From: Cribrihabitans_A neustonicus
GTDB taxonomy: Bacteria; Pseudomonadota; Alphaproteobacteria; Rhodobacterales; Rhodobacteraceae
DNA: 64,000 bases
Direction: 5' to 3'
Assembly (NCBI RefSeq): GCF_048820895.1
Contig: NZ_JBMERQ010000001.1
Span: 1-64,000, forward strand
Shown: positions 45,647 through 53,747 of the stretch, piece after piece
Layout: the number at the start of each line of letters is the position of its first letter
Numbering within the stretch: position 1 is the first letter of the stretch
The notes under the pieces: generated by a model
Database searches by the model: none
What the model was told of the DNA's origin: nothing
The model's input: only the letters and a program-made list of their open reading frames with translations
Position numbers and translations under genes: made by a program

Positions 45647-46069
45647 GTGACCAAGACGCCGCCCAACCCCTTCGAGGCCATGATGGCCCAGGCCCAGCAG
45701 ATGGCCAAGGCAATGAACCCGAACCTGGAGAGCTTTTCGCCCGCGGAAGCCTTCAAGGGGTTCGAGGCGCTCTGGCCCACCATGCCGAAAGAGGTCATGG
45801 AGATGATGTTCGGCAATACCGTCAACAAGGACGGGCTGGATGCCAAGACCCGGCTGCTGCTCACGCTGGCCGGGCTCACGATGCACGGCGCCCAGGCCGA
45901 GACCGCGGTGCGCCAGACGGTGCGCCACGCCCTCGAAGCGGGCGCCAGAAAACAAGAGATTGTCGAGACGATCGGACAGATGTCGGTCTTCGCCGGCATT
46001 CCGGCCATGACCCGGGCGCTGGAGCTGGCGCAGGAGGTCCTGGACGACAAAAAGGACGACGAGACATGA
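45647..46069 (+). CDS. Carboxymuconolactone decarboxylase-like protein in the nuo operon
   Basis: This 140-residue protein has the helical core of the AhpD/carboxymuconolactone decarboxylase fold (KTRLLLTLAGLTMHGAQAET, HALEAGARKQEIVETI, GIPAMTRALE). It contains no cysteine at all, so the AhpD redox motif is absent and peroxidase activity is unlikely. A Met-rich N-terminal extension precedes the fold. The GTG start at 45647 follows GGAGGA by 7 bases. Its stop overlaps nuoJ (ATGA). A similar gene is known in Rhodobacter nuo operons; function is unknown. Confidence 0.78.
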   Translation: MTKTPPNPFEAMMAQAQQMAKAMNPNLESFSPAEAFKGFEALWPTMPKEVMEMMFGNTVNKDGLDAKTRLLLTLAGLTMHGAQAETAVRQTVRHALEAGARKQEIVETIGQMSVFAGIPAMTRALELAQEVLDDKKDDET

Positions 46070-46668
46070 GCGTATTTGCTTTCTACCTCTTCGCCATCAG
46101 CGCCATCACCGGCGGGCTGTTCACGGTGGTCAGCCGCCAGCCGGTGCATTCGGTGCTGTGGCTGATCCTGGCCTTTCTTTCCTCGGCCGGGCTGTTTGTG
46201 CTTCTGGGGGCGGAATTTGTCGCGATGCTGCTGGTCATCGTCTACGTGGGGGCGGTCGCAGTGCTGTTCCTCTTCGTGGTGATGATGCTGGACGTGGATT
46301 TTGCCGAGCTGAAGGCGGAGATGGCGAAATACATGCCGCTGGCGCTGCTCATCGGGCTGGTGATCCTGATGCAGTTCGTGATGGCTTTCGGGGTCTGGGA
46401 AAGCGCACCAATGGCATCGGACCTGCTGGCCCAGCCGGTGCCGGCGGACCGCCACAACACTGAGGCGCTCGGTCTCATTCTTTATGATCAATACTTCCTT
46501 CTGTTCCAGCTGGCAGGCCTGATCCTGCTGGTGGCGATGATCGGTGCCATCGTGCTGACCCTGCGCCACCGCCAGGACATCAAGCGCCAGAACGTGGTTG
46601 CCCAGATGATGCGCGACCCGGCCGCCGCGATGGAGCTCAAGGATATTAAACCGGGGCAGGGGCTGTGA
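46066..46668 (+). CDS. nuoJ: NADH-quinone oxidoreductase subunit J
   Basis: This 200-residue subunit has five membrane helices; helix 3 contains VIVYVGAVAVLFLFVVMMLD, the conserved region with the pi-bulge important for coupling. It begins inside the preceding gene's stop (ATGA). The C-terminal tail (RHRQDIKRQNVVAQMMRDP) is the longer form typical of alphaproteobacteria. Confidence 0.95.
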   Translation: MSVFAFYLFAISAITGGLFTVVSRQPVHSVLWLILAFLSSAGLFVLLGAEFVAMLLVIVYVGAVAVLFLFVVMMLDVDFAELKAEMAKYMPLALLIGLVILMQFVMAFGVWESAPMASDLLAQPVPADRHNTEALGLILYDQYFLLFQLAGLILLVAMIGAIVLTLRHRQDIKRQNVVAQMMRDPAAAMELKDIKPGQGL

Positions 46669-46672
46669 GCAC

Positions 46673-46978
46673 ATGATCGGACTTGAACATTATCTGACTG
46701 TCGCGGCGACGCTGTTTGTCATCGGCATCTTCGGGCTCTTCCTGAACCGCAAGAACGTGATCATCCTCCTGATGAGCATCGAGCTGATGCTTCTGGCGGT
46801 GAACATCAATCTGGTCGCCTTCTCCTCCTTCCTGGGCGATCTCGTGGGGCAGGTCTTCACCCTTTTCGTGCTGACCGTGGCCGCCGCCGAGGCCGCCATC
46901 GGCCTTGCGATCCTGGTCTGCTTCTTCCGCAACCGCGGCACCATCGCCGTCGAAGACGTCAACGTGATGAAGGGCTAA
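46673..46978 (+). CDS. nuoK: NADH-quinone oxidoreductase subunit K
   Basis: This 101-residue three-helix subunit carries the two buried glutamates needed for proton pumping, in LLMSIELMLLAVNINLVAF and TVAAAEAAIGLAILV. Length and sequence are standard. It follows nuoJ by four bases. Confidence 0.96.
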   Translation: MIGLEHYLTVAATLFVIGIFGLFLNRKNVIILLMSIELMLLAVNINLVAFSSFLGDLVGQVFTLFVLTVAAAEAAIGLAILVCFFRNRGTIAVEDVNVMKG

Positions 46979-46984
46979 GCCGAT

Positions 46985-49129
46985 ATGGAAACCATCCTTC
47001 TCTTCGCCCCGCTGGCGGGGGCCGTGATCTGCGGCTTCGGCTGGAAATTCATTGGCGAGCAGGCCGCCACCGTCACCGCGACAGCGCTTCTGTTCCTGTC
47101 GGCGCTGCTCAGCTGGATCGTCTTTTTGAGCTTCGATGGCACCACGGAAACCATCCAGATCCTGCGCTGGATCGAAAGCGGCTCGCTCGCGACCGACTGG
47201 GCCATCCGGCTCGACCGGCTGACCGCGATCATGCTGATCGTGATCACCACCGTGTCCTCCCTCGTGCACCTCTATTCCTTCGGCTACATGGATCATGACC
47301 CGCAGTGGAAAGAGGGCGAGAGCTACAAGCCGCGCTTCTTTGCCTACCTGTCCTTCTTCACCTTCGCGATGCTGATGCTGGTGACCTCGGACAACCTGGT
47401 GCAGATGTTCTTCGGCTGGGAGGGCGTGGGTGTCGCCTCCTACCTGCTGATCGGTTTCTACTACCGCAAGCCCTCGGCCAACGCGGCGGCGATTAAGGCT
47501 TTCATTGTGAACCGGGTCGGCGATTTCGGCTTTGCGCTGGGGATCTTTGGGCTGTTCTTCCTGACCGACAGCATCAACCTGGCCGACATCTTTGCAGCAG
47601 CGCCGGAACTGGCCGAGACCCAGGTTTCCTTCTTGTGGACCGAGTGGAATGCCGCGAACCTTATTGCCTTCCTGCTGTTCGTGGGCGCGATGGGCAAATC
47701 GGCGCAGCTTTTGCTGCACACCTGGCTGCCGGACGCGATGGAGGGCCCGACCCCGGTGTCGGCGCTGATCCACGCCGCGACAATGGTGACCGCGGGCGTT
47801 TTCCTGGTCTGCCGGATGTCGCCGCTGATGGAGTTTGCACCCGAAGCCACCGCATTCATCACCGTGATCGGCGCGGCGACGGCGTTCTTCGCGGCGACCG
47901 TGGGGCTGGTGCAGAACGACATCAAGCGGGTGATCGCCTATTCGACCTGTTCGCAGCTCGGCTACATGTTCGTAGCGGCTGGCGTCGGCATGTATTCCGC
48001 CGCCATGTTCCACCTGTTCACCCACGCTTTCTTCAAGGCGATGCTGTTCCTTGGCGCCGGTTCGGTGATCCACGCGATGCACCACGAGCAGGACATGCGC
48101 AACTACGGCAACCTGCGCAAGAAGATCCCCTATACCTTCTGGGCGATGATGATCGGCACGCTGGCGATCACCGGCGTCGGCATTCCGCTGACGGGGTGGA
48201 TCGGCTTTGCCGGCTTCGTCTCCAAGGACGCGATCATCGAGAGCGCTTATGCCGGCGGGTCGATGTTCGGCTTCTGGGCACTGGTGCTCGCTGCCTTCAT
48301 GACCTCTTTCTACTCCTGGCGGCTGATGTTCATGACTTTCTACGGCGAGGCGCGCGGCGACAAGCACGCCCATGAACACGCGCATGAAAGCCCCTGGACC
48401 ATGCTGGCTCCCCTCGGCGTGCTGGCGGTGGGGTCGGTTACCGCGGGCATGATCTGGTACTCGAGCTTCTTCGGCCACGCCGATCAGGTCGGCAAGTTCT
48501 ACGGGATCCCGGTGGCCGAAGCCGCGGCTGACGGCGAACTCAAGCTTGGTCCCGATCCCTATGGCGGGATGCTGCATGACGCAGACGAGGGCGAGGAAAA
48601 CCTCGCCGCTGCTGAGGGGCATGGCGATGAGGCCGATCACGGTGACGAACATCACTATGTGTTTGCGGGCCAGCCGGGGGAGGGCGCCTTGTACATCGCG
48701 CCTGACAACCACGTGCTGGAGGATGCCCATGCCGCGCCGGTCTGGGTCAAGGTTTCGCCTTTCGCGGCCATGCTGGGCGGGCTGCTCTTGGCGCTGTGGT
48801 TCTACATCTGGAACCCGTCGCTGCCCAAACGGCTGGCCGAGCAGCAGCGCCCCCTGTACCTGTTCCTGCTCAACAAGTGGTATTTTGACGAGCTCTACGA
48901 CGTGATCTTCGTGAAACCGGCCCTCGCTATCGGGCGCTTCTTCTGGAAGAAGGGCGACGGGGGAACCATCGACGGTTTCCTGAACGGCGTCGCCATGGGC
49001 ATTGTGCCCTTCTTTACCCGCCTCGCGGGCCGGGCGCAGTCCGGTTACATCTTTACTTATGCCTTCTGGATGGTGCTCGGCATTGCTGCCCTCGTCACCT
49101 GGATGTCGATCGGCGGAGGAGCGCACTGA
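46985..49129 (+). CDS. nuoL: NADH-quinone oxidoreductase subunit L
   Basis: This 714-residue antiporter-like subunit lies at the far end of the membrane arm. Core motifs are FFGWEGVGVASYLLIGFYY (proton-channel Glu), HTWLPDAMEGPTPVSALIHA and NDIKRVIAYSTCSQLGYM. The C-terminal third contains a His/Glu-rich loop (about residues 530-570) and the long lateral helix region. Its stop shares one base with the nuoM start (TGATG). Confidence 0.96.
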   Translation: METILLFAPLAGAVICGFGWKFIGEQAATVTATALLFLSALLSWIVFLSFDGTTETIQILRWIESGSLATDWAIRLDRLTAIMLIVITTVSSLVHLYSFGYMDHDPQWKEGESYKPRFFAYLSFFTFAMLMLVTSDNLVQMFFGWEGVGVASYLLIGFYYRKPSANAAAIKAFIVNRVGDFGFALGIFGLFFLTDSINLADIFAAAPELAETQVSFLWTEWNAANLIAFLLFVGAMGKSAQLLLHTWLPDAMEGPTPVSALIHAATMVTAGVFLVCRMSPLMEFAPEATAFITVIGAATAFFAATVGLVQNDIKRVIAYSTCSQLGYMFVAAGVGMYSAAMFHLFTHAFFKAMLFLGAGSVIHAMHHEQDMRNYGNLRKKIPYTFWAMMIGTLAITGVGIPLTGWIGFAGFVSKDAIIESAYAGGSMFGFWALVLAAFMTSFYSWRLMFMTFYGEARGDKHAHEHAHESPWTMLAPLGVLAVGSVTAGMIWYSSFFGHADQVGKFYGIPVAEAAADGELKLGPDPYGGMLHDADEGEENLAAAEGHGDEADHGDEHHYVFAGQPGEGALYIAPDNHVLEDAHAAPVWVKVSPFAAMLGGLLLALWFYIWNPSLPKRLAEQQRPLYLFLLNKWYFDELYDVIFVKPALAIGRFFWKKGDGGTIDGFLNGVAMGIVPFFTRLAGRAQSGYIFTYAFWMVLGIAALVTWMSIGGGAH

Positions 49130-50679
49130 TGGACAATCTCCTTTCAATCGTCACCTTCATCCCGGCGCTCGCGGCAGGCATCCTGGCCCTCTTCCTGCGC
49201 GGCGATGACGCGGCGGCGCAGCGCAACGCCAAGATGGTGGCGCTGTTTGCCACCACCATCACCTTCCTGGTGAGCCTGGCGATCTATTCCGGCTTCGACC
49301 CCGCCGACACCGGCTTCCAATTCGTGGAAGAGCGCGCGTGGGTGTTCGGCCTGAAGTACAAGATGGGCATTGACGGCATCTCGGTGCTGTTCGTGCTGCT
49401 CACCACCTTCATCATGCCGCTGACCATCCTGGCAAGCTGGAACGTCACCTCCCGCGTCAAGGAATACATGGTGGCCTTCCTGCTGCTGGAGACGCTGATG
49501 CTGGGCGTCTTTATGGCGCTCGACCTGGTGCTGTTCTACCTGTTCTTCGAGGCGGGGCTGATCCCGATGTTCCTGATCATCGGCATCTGGGGCGGCAGGG
49601 ACAGGATCTATGCCTCCTTCAAGTTCTTCCTTTACACCTTCTTCGGCTCGGTGCTGATGCTGGTGGCAATGGTGTTCATGTATGTCGACGCCGGCACCAC
49701 CGATATCGAGGCGTTGCTCACGCACAGCTTCTCTGCCGCGTCGTTCGAGTTCCTCGGCCTGCATATCGTGGGCGGCGCGCAGACGCTGATGTTCCTGGCG
49801 TTCTTTGCCTCCTTCGCGGTGAAGATGCCGATGTGGCCGGTGCACACCTGGCTGCCGGATGCGCACGTGCAGGCGCCAACTGCGGGTTCCGTGGTGCTGG
49901 CGGCGATCCTGCTGAAGATGGGCGGCTACGGTTTCCTGCGCTTCAGCCTGCCGATGTTCCCGGTGGGCGCCGACGTGATGACCGACGTGGTGCTGTGGAT
50001 GTCGGCGATTGCCGTGGTCTACACCTCGCTGGTGGCGCTGGTGCAGGAGGACATGAAGAAGCTGATCGCCTATTCTTCGGTCGCGCATATGGGCTTTGTC
50101 ACCATGGGCATCTTTGCGGCCAACCAGCAAGGGGTCGATGGCGCGATCTTCCAGATGCTGAGCCACGGCTTCATCTCCGCCGCGCTCTTCCTTTGCGTCG
50201 GCGTGATCTATGACCGCATGCACACCCGCGAGATCGACGCCTATGGCGGGCTGGTGATCCGGATGCCGGCCTATGCGCTGGTCTTTATGTTCTTCACCAT
50301 GGGCAACGTTGGCCTGCCGGGCACCTCCGGCTTCATTGGCGAGTTCCTGACCCTGATGGGCGCCTTCCAGAAGAACACCTGGGTGACCGCAGTGGCCGCG
50401 ACCGGGGTGATCTTCTCGGCTGGCTATGCGCTGTGGCTCTACCGCCGGGTGGTGTTTGGCGACCTGATCAAGGGCAGCCTGAAGACCATCCAGGACATGT
50501 CCGCGCGCGAACGCGTCATCTTTGCGCCGCTGGTGGCGATGACCCTGATTCTCGGCGTCTATCCGGCCCTGGTCACCGATATCATCGGCCCCTCGACCGA
50601 GGCGCTGGTGGCAAACTTCAACCAATCTCTGGCTGCTGCGGACACCGCGCCCGCGGCAACCCGGATTGCTTCGCACTAA
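49129..50679 (+). CDS. nuoM: NADH-quinone oxidoreductase subunit M
   Basis: This 516-residue antiporter-like proton-pumping subunit shows FYLFFEAGLIPMFLIIGIWGG, HTWLPDAHVQAPTAGSVVLA and QEDMKKLIAYSSVAHMGFV. The start overlaps nuoL by one base, which suggests strict coupling of the two subunits. It is followed 15 bases later by nuoN with a GGGAG site. Confidence 0.96.
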   Translation: MDNLLSIVTFIPALAAGILALFLRGDDAAAQRNAKMVALFATTITFLVSLAIYSGFDPADTGFQFVEERAWVFGLKYKMGIDGISVLFVLLTTFIMPLTILASWNVTSRVKEYMVAFLLLETLMLGVFMALDLVLFYLFFEAGLIPMFLIIGIWGGRDRIYASFKFFLYTFFGSVLMLVAMVFMYVDAGTTDIEALLTHSFSAASFEFLGLHIVGGAQTLMFLAFFASFAVKMPMWPVHTWLPDAHVQAPTAGSVVLAAILLKMGGYGFLRFSLPMFPVGADVMTDVVLWMSAIAVVYTSLVALVQEDMKKLIAYSSVAHMGFVTMGIFAANQQGVDGAIFQMLSHGFISAALFLCVGVIYDRMHTREIDAYGGLVIRMPAYALVFMFFTMGNVGLPGTSGFIGEFLTLMGAFQKNTWVTAVAATGVIFSAGYALWLYRRVVFGDLIKGSLKTIQDMSARERVIFAPLVAMTLILGVYPALVTDIIGPSTEALVANFNQSLAAADTAPAATRIASH

Positions 50680-50694
50680 GGGAGCACAAGGCAG

Positions 50695-52134
50695 ATGATC
50701 GAAGCAGATCTTGCTGTAATCCTGCCAGAGATCGTTCTGGCGCTCTATGCCATGGCGGCGCTGATGCTGGCGGTCTACACCACCAAGGACAAGCTGGCGG
50801 ATGCGCTGGTCTGGGCCACCGCGGCGCTGATGGCGGTGCTGGCGCTGTGGATCGCGACCAGCGGCGCGGGCACCCGGATCGCCTTCGACGGCATGTTCAT
50901 CAACGACGGCTTTGCCCGCTTCGCCAAGGTGGCGCTGCTGCTGGGCGCGGCCGCCGTGCTGCTGGTCGGCCGCGAGTACATGGGGCGCCGCGGGCTGCTG
51001 CGGTTCGAATACCCGCTCCTGGTGGCGCTCAGCGCAGTCGGCATGATGATGATGGTCTCGGCGGGCGATCTGATGTCGCTCTACATGGGGCTCGAGCTGC
51101 AGTCGCTGGCGCTCTACGTGGTGGCGGCATTGCGCCGCGACAGCGTGAAGTCGACAGAGGCGGGGCTCAAGTATTTCGTGCTCGGGGCGCTGTCGTCGGG
51201 CCTGCTGCTTTATGGCGCGTCGCTGGTCTACGGCTTTGCCGGCACCACCCTGTTTGCGGGCATCATCCAGGTGGCCGGTCAGGGCGAGATGTCGCTTGGC
51301 ATGCTGTTCGGTCTCGTCTTCATGATTTCCGGCATGGCCTTCAAGGTCTCCGCGGTGCCCTTCCACATGTGGACCCCGGACGTCTACGAAGGTTCGCCCA
51401 CGCCGGTCACCGCCTTTTTCGCGACCGCCCCCAAGGTCGCAGCGATGGGCCTGTTTGCCCGCGTGCTGCATGACGCCTTTGGCGGCGCCGTGGCGGACTG
51501 GCAGCAGATCGTGGTGGTGCTGTCGGTGCTGTCGATGTTCCTCGGCGCCTTTGCCGCCATCGGCCAGCGCGACATCAAGCGGCTGATGGCGTTCTCCTCG
51601 ATTGCCCACATGGGCTACGCGATGATCGGTCTGGCGGCGGGCACCGAGGCGGGCGTCTCGGCGATGCTGGTTTACCTCGCGATCTACGTCACCATGAACA
51701 TCGGCACCTTCTCCTTCATCCTGATGATGGAGAAGGACGGCAAGCCGGTCACTGACATCCTGGCGCTGAACCAGTTCGCCGCCCGCCATCCGGGCAAGGC
51801 CCTGGCGGTGCTTGTGCTGATGTTCTCGCTTGCGGGCGTGCCGCCGATGCTTGGCTTCTTTGCCAAGTTCGGCGTGTGGAAGGCGGGTGTGGACGCCGGG
51901 CTCACCGGGCTCGTGGTGGCCTCCGCCATCGCCTCGGTGATCGGCGCCTATTATTACTTGCGGATCGTATTCTACATGTACTTCGGCACTTCCGAGGAAG
52001 AGATCGACGTCCGCAGTACACCGGTGCTGAGCACGGCGCTGATGATTTCCGCGGCGATGATGCTGGTCGGCGTGGTCTACCAGTTCGGCGTGGCCGACGC
52101 CGCCGCCGCCGCCGCCGCGACGCTTGTAAAGTGA
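50695..52134 (+). CDS. nuoN: NADH-quinone oxidoreductase subunit N
   Basis: This 479-residue antiporter-like subunit has LYMGLELQSLALYVVAAL, FHMWTPDVYEGSPTPVTAFF and QRDIKRLMAFSSIAHMGYAM. It is the last subunit gene of the operon and ends in an Ala-rich tail. A strong terminator stands 25 bases after its stop. Confidence 0.96.
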   Translation: MIEADLAVILPEIVLALYAMAALMLAVYTTKDKLADALVWATAALMAVLALWIATSGAGTRIAFDGMFINDGFARFAKVALLLGAAAVLLVGREYMGRRGLLRFEYPLLVALSAVGMMMMVSAGDLMSLYMGLELQSLALYVVAALRRDSVKSTEAGLKYFVLGALSSGLLLYGASLVYGFAGTTLFAGIIQVAGQGEMSLGMLFGLVFMISGMAFKVSAVPFHMWTPDVYEGSPTPVTAFFATAPKVAAMGLFARVLHDAFGGAVADWQQIVVVLSVLSMFLGAFAAIGQRDIKRLMAFSSIAHMGYAMIGLAAGTEAGVSAMLVYLAIYVTMNIGTFSFILMMEKDGKPVTDILALNQFAARHPGKALAVLVLMFSLAGVPPMLGFFAKFGVWKAGVDAGLTGLVVASAIASVIGAYYYLRIVFYMYFGTSEEEIDVRSTPVLSTALMISAAMMLVGVVYQFGVADAAAAAAATLVK

Positions 52135-52159
52135 TCTGCTTTTCAGGCAGGCTGCAAAG

Positions 52160-52187
52160 AAGGCCCGGTCGGAGGACCGGGCCTTTT
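52160..52187 (+). terminator. Terminator of the nuo operon
   Basis: AAGGCCCGGTC and GACCGGGCCTT form a perfect 11-bp stem with a GGAG loop; the 3' arm ends in TTTT. birA starts only 19 bases later, so birA needs read-through or a promoter inside nuoN. Confidence 0.8.
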
Positions 52188-52205
52188 CGCGCATAAGGAG
52201 CACGC

Positions 52206-52952
52206 ATGAGCTGGCCAGCTGGATACGGAAAACGGGTGCTGCCTGAGGTGGACAGCACCCTCAACGAGGCCGCCCGCATCGCGGATGAGCTGGCAGGCCC
52301 GGAGTGGATCCTGGCGCTGCGGCAGACGCAAGGAAGAGGCCGCCGCGGGCGCGAGTGGAAAGACCCCAAGGGCAACTTCGCTGCCACCCTCGTGATGCGT
52401 CCTGAAGGTGCCCCCAATAGGGCGGCGCTGCGGAGTTTTGTGGCGGCGCTTGCGGTCTATGACGCCTGCGTCGCGGTCACCGGCCGCAGCGAGGGGCTGT
52501 CGCTGAAATGGCCCAACGATGTGCTGCTGAAGGGCGGCAAGCTGGCGGGCATCCTTTTGGAGAGCGCGGGCCGCGGCAAGGGTGTGAACCACCTCTTCAT
52601 CGGTATCGGCGTGAACCTGGTGGAAACCCCGATGAAGGAATGGCTGGAACCCGGCGCGGTCTGGCCGGTATCCCTCCTGTCCGAGACCGGCGTTCAGGTC
52701 AGCCCGGAGACCTTCCTGGAGGCCGTGGCCGAGGCCTTTGACCGCTACGAGACGCAGTTCGCTGCCTACGGTTTTGAGCCGATCCGCACCGAATGGCTTG
52801 CACGTGCGGCCAAACTGGGCGAGGTGATCACAGCGCGCACCGCGACTGCCGAAACCGAAGGCACGTTCGAGACGGTGGACGCCAGTGGCAACCTTGTCCT
52901 AAACACCGCCAAGGGCCGCGTCAGCATCCCGGCGGCGGATATCTACTTCTAG
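52206..52952 (+). CDS. birA: Biotin--[acetyl-CoA-carboxylase] ligase
   Basis: This 248-residue enzyme attaches biotin to carrier lysines through biotinyl-AMP. The biotin loop is seen as QTQGRGRRGREW, followed by KWPNDVLLKGGKLAGILLE and the C-terminal SH3-like cap. There is no N-terminal helix-turn-helix, so it is the monofunctional class and not a repressor. AAGGAG lies just upstream of the ATG. Its likely clients include MccA (30598-32535). The nuoN-birA-coaX-rnj order is usual in Rhodobacteraceae. Confidence 0.93.
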   Translation: MSWPAGYGKRVLPEVDSTLNEAARIADELAGPEWILALRQTQGRGRRGREWKDPKGNFAATLVMRPEGAPNRAALRSFVAALAVYDACVAVTGRSEGLSLKWPNDVLLKGGKLAGILLESAGRGKGVNHLFIGIGVNLVETPMKEWLEPGAVWPVSLLSETGVQVSPETFLEAVAEAFDRYETQFAAYGFEPIRTEWLARAAKLGEVITARTATAETEGTFETVDASGNLVLNTAKGRVSIPAADIYF

Positions 52953-52964
52953 GAAGGGGCAGCA

Positions 52965-53747
52965 ATGCTTCTGGCAGTCGACTGCGGCAACACCAATACC
53001 GTCTTCTCGATCTACGACGGGGAAGAGTTCATCGCCATGTGGCGCACCGCCACCGACTGGCGGCGCACGGCGGACCAGTATTACGTCTGGCTCAACACCC
53101 TGATGCGGCTGCAGGGGATCGAGGCGGACATCACCGACATGATCATCTCCTCCACCGTGCCGCGGGTGGTGTTCAACCTGCGCGTCCTGGCCGACCGCTA
53201 CTTCCACACCCGGCCCTTTGTCGTCGGCAAGCCCGATTGCCTGCTGCCCGTCGCCGTGCGGGTGGACGAGGGCACCCAGGTTGGCCCCGACCGGCTGGTC
53301 AACACGGTTGCGGGCTTCGACCAGCACGGCGGCAATCTCATCATCGTCGACTTCGGCACCGCTACCACCTTCGACGTGGTGGCCGAGGACGGCGCCTATA
53401 CCGGCGGCGTGATCGCACCCGGCGTGAACCTGAGCCTCGAAGCGCTGCATCAGGCCGCTGCTGCACTGCCGCATGTCGACATCACCAAACCACAGAACGT
53501 GATCGGCACCAACACGGTGGCCTGCATCCAGTCTGGCGTGTTCTGGGGTTACGTCGGGCTCGTCCGCGAGATCTGCAGCCGCATCAAGGCGGAACGCGGG
53601 GTCGCGATGAAAGTTATCTCTACAGGCGGGCTGGCGCCTTTGTTCCAGCAAACCGCGGATCTGTTCGACGCATATGAGGATGATCTCACCATGCATGGGC
53701 TGCAGATCATCCACAAATACAACAAGGATAATGGTACTGACGCATGA
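52965..53747 (+). CDS. coaX: Type III pantothenate kinase
   Basis: This 260-residue enzyme phosphorylates pantothenate, the first step of CoA synthesis. The type III motifs are LAVDCGNTNTVFSIYDG at the N-terminus (phosphate loop with Asp), GPDRLVNTVAG, and VDFGTATTFDVV. It is 12 bases after birA and overlaps rnj by ATGA. Type III enzymes are not inhibited by CoA and need a monovalent cation. Confidence 0.94.
   Translation: MLLAVDCGNTNTVFSIYDGEEFIAMWRTATDWRRTADQYYVWLNTLMRLQGIEADITDMIISSTVPRVVFNLRVLADRYFHTRPFVVGKPDCLLPVAVRVDEGTQVGPDRLVNTVAGFDQHGGNLIIVDFGTATTFDVVAEDGAYTGGVIAPGVNLSLEALHQAAAALPHVDITKPQNVIGTNTVACIQSGVFWGYVGLVREICSRIKAERGVAMKVISTGGLAPLFQQTADLFDAYEDDLTMHGLQIIHKYNKDNGTDA

Noticed and set aside
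46646..49147. An 833-codon minus-strand frame opposite nuoL
   Set aside because: Composition is Gly/His/Gln/Glu-rich as expected for an antisense of a membrane-protein gene; nuoL is certain.
49144..52203. A very long open frame (1019 codons) on the minus strand
   Set aside because: It is antisense to nuoM and nuoN, rich in His, Arg and Gln, and has no domain. In GC-rich DNA the antisense of real genes is often open.
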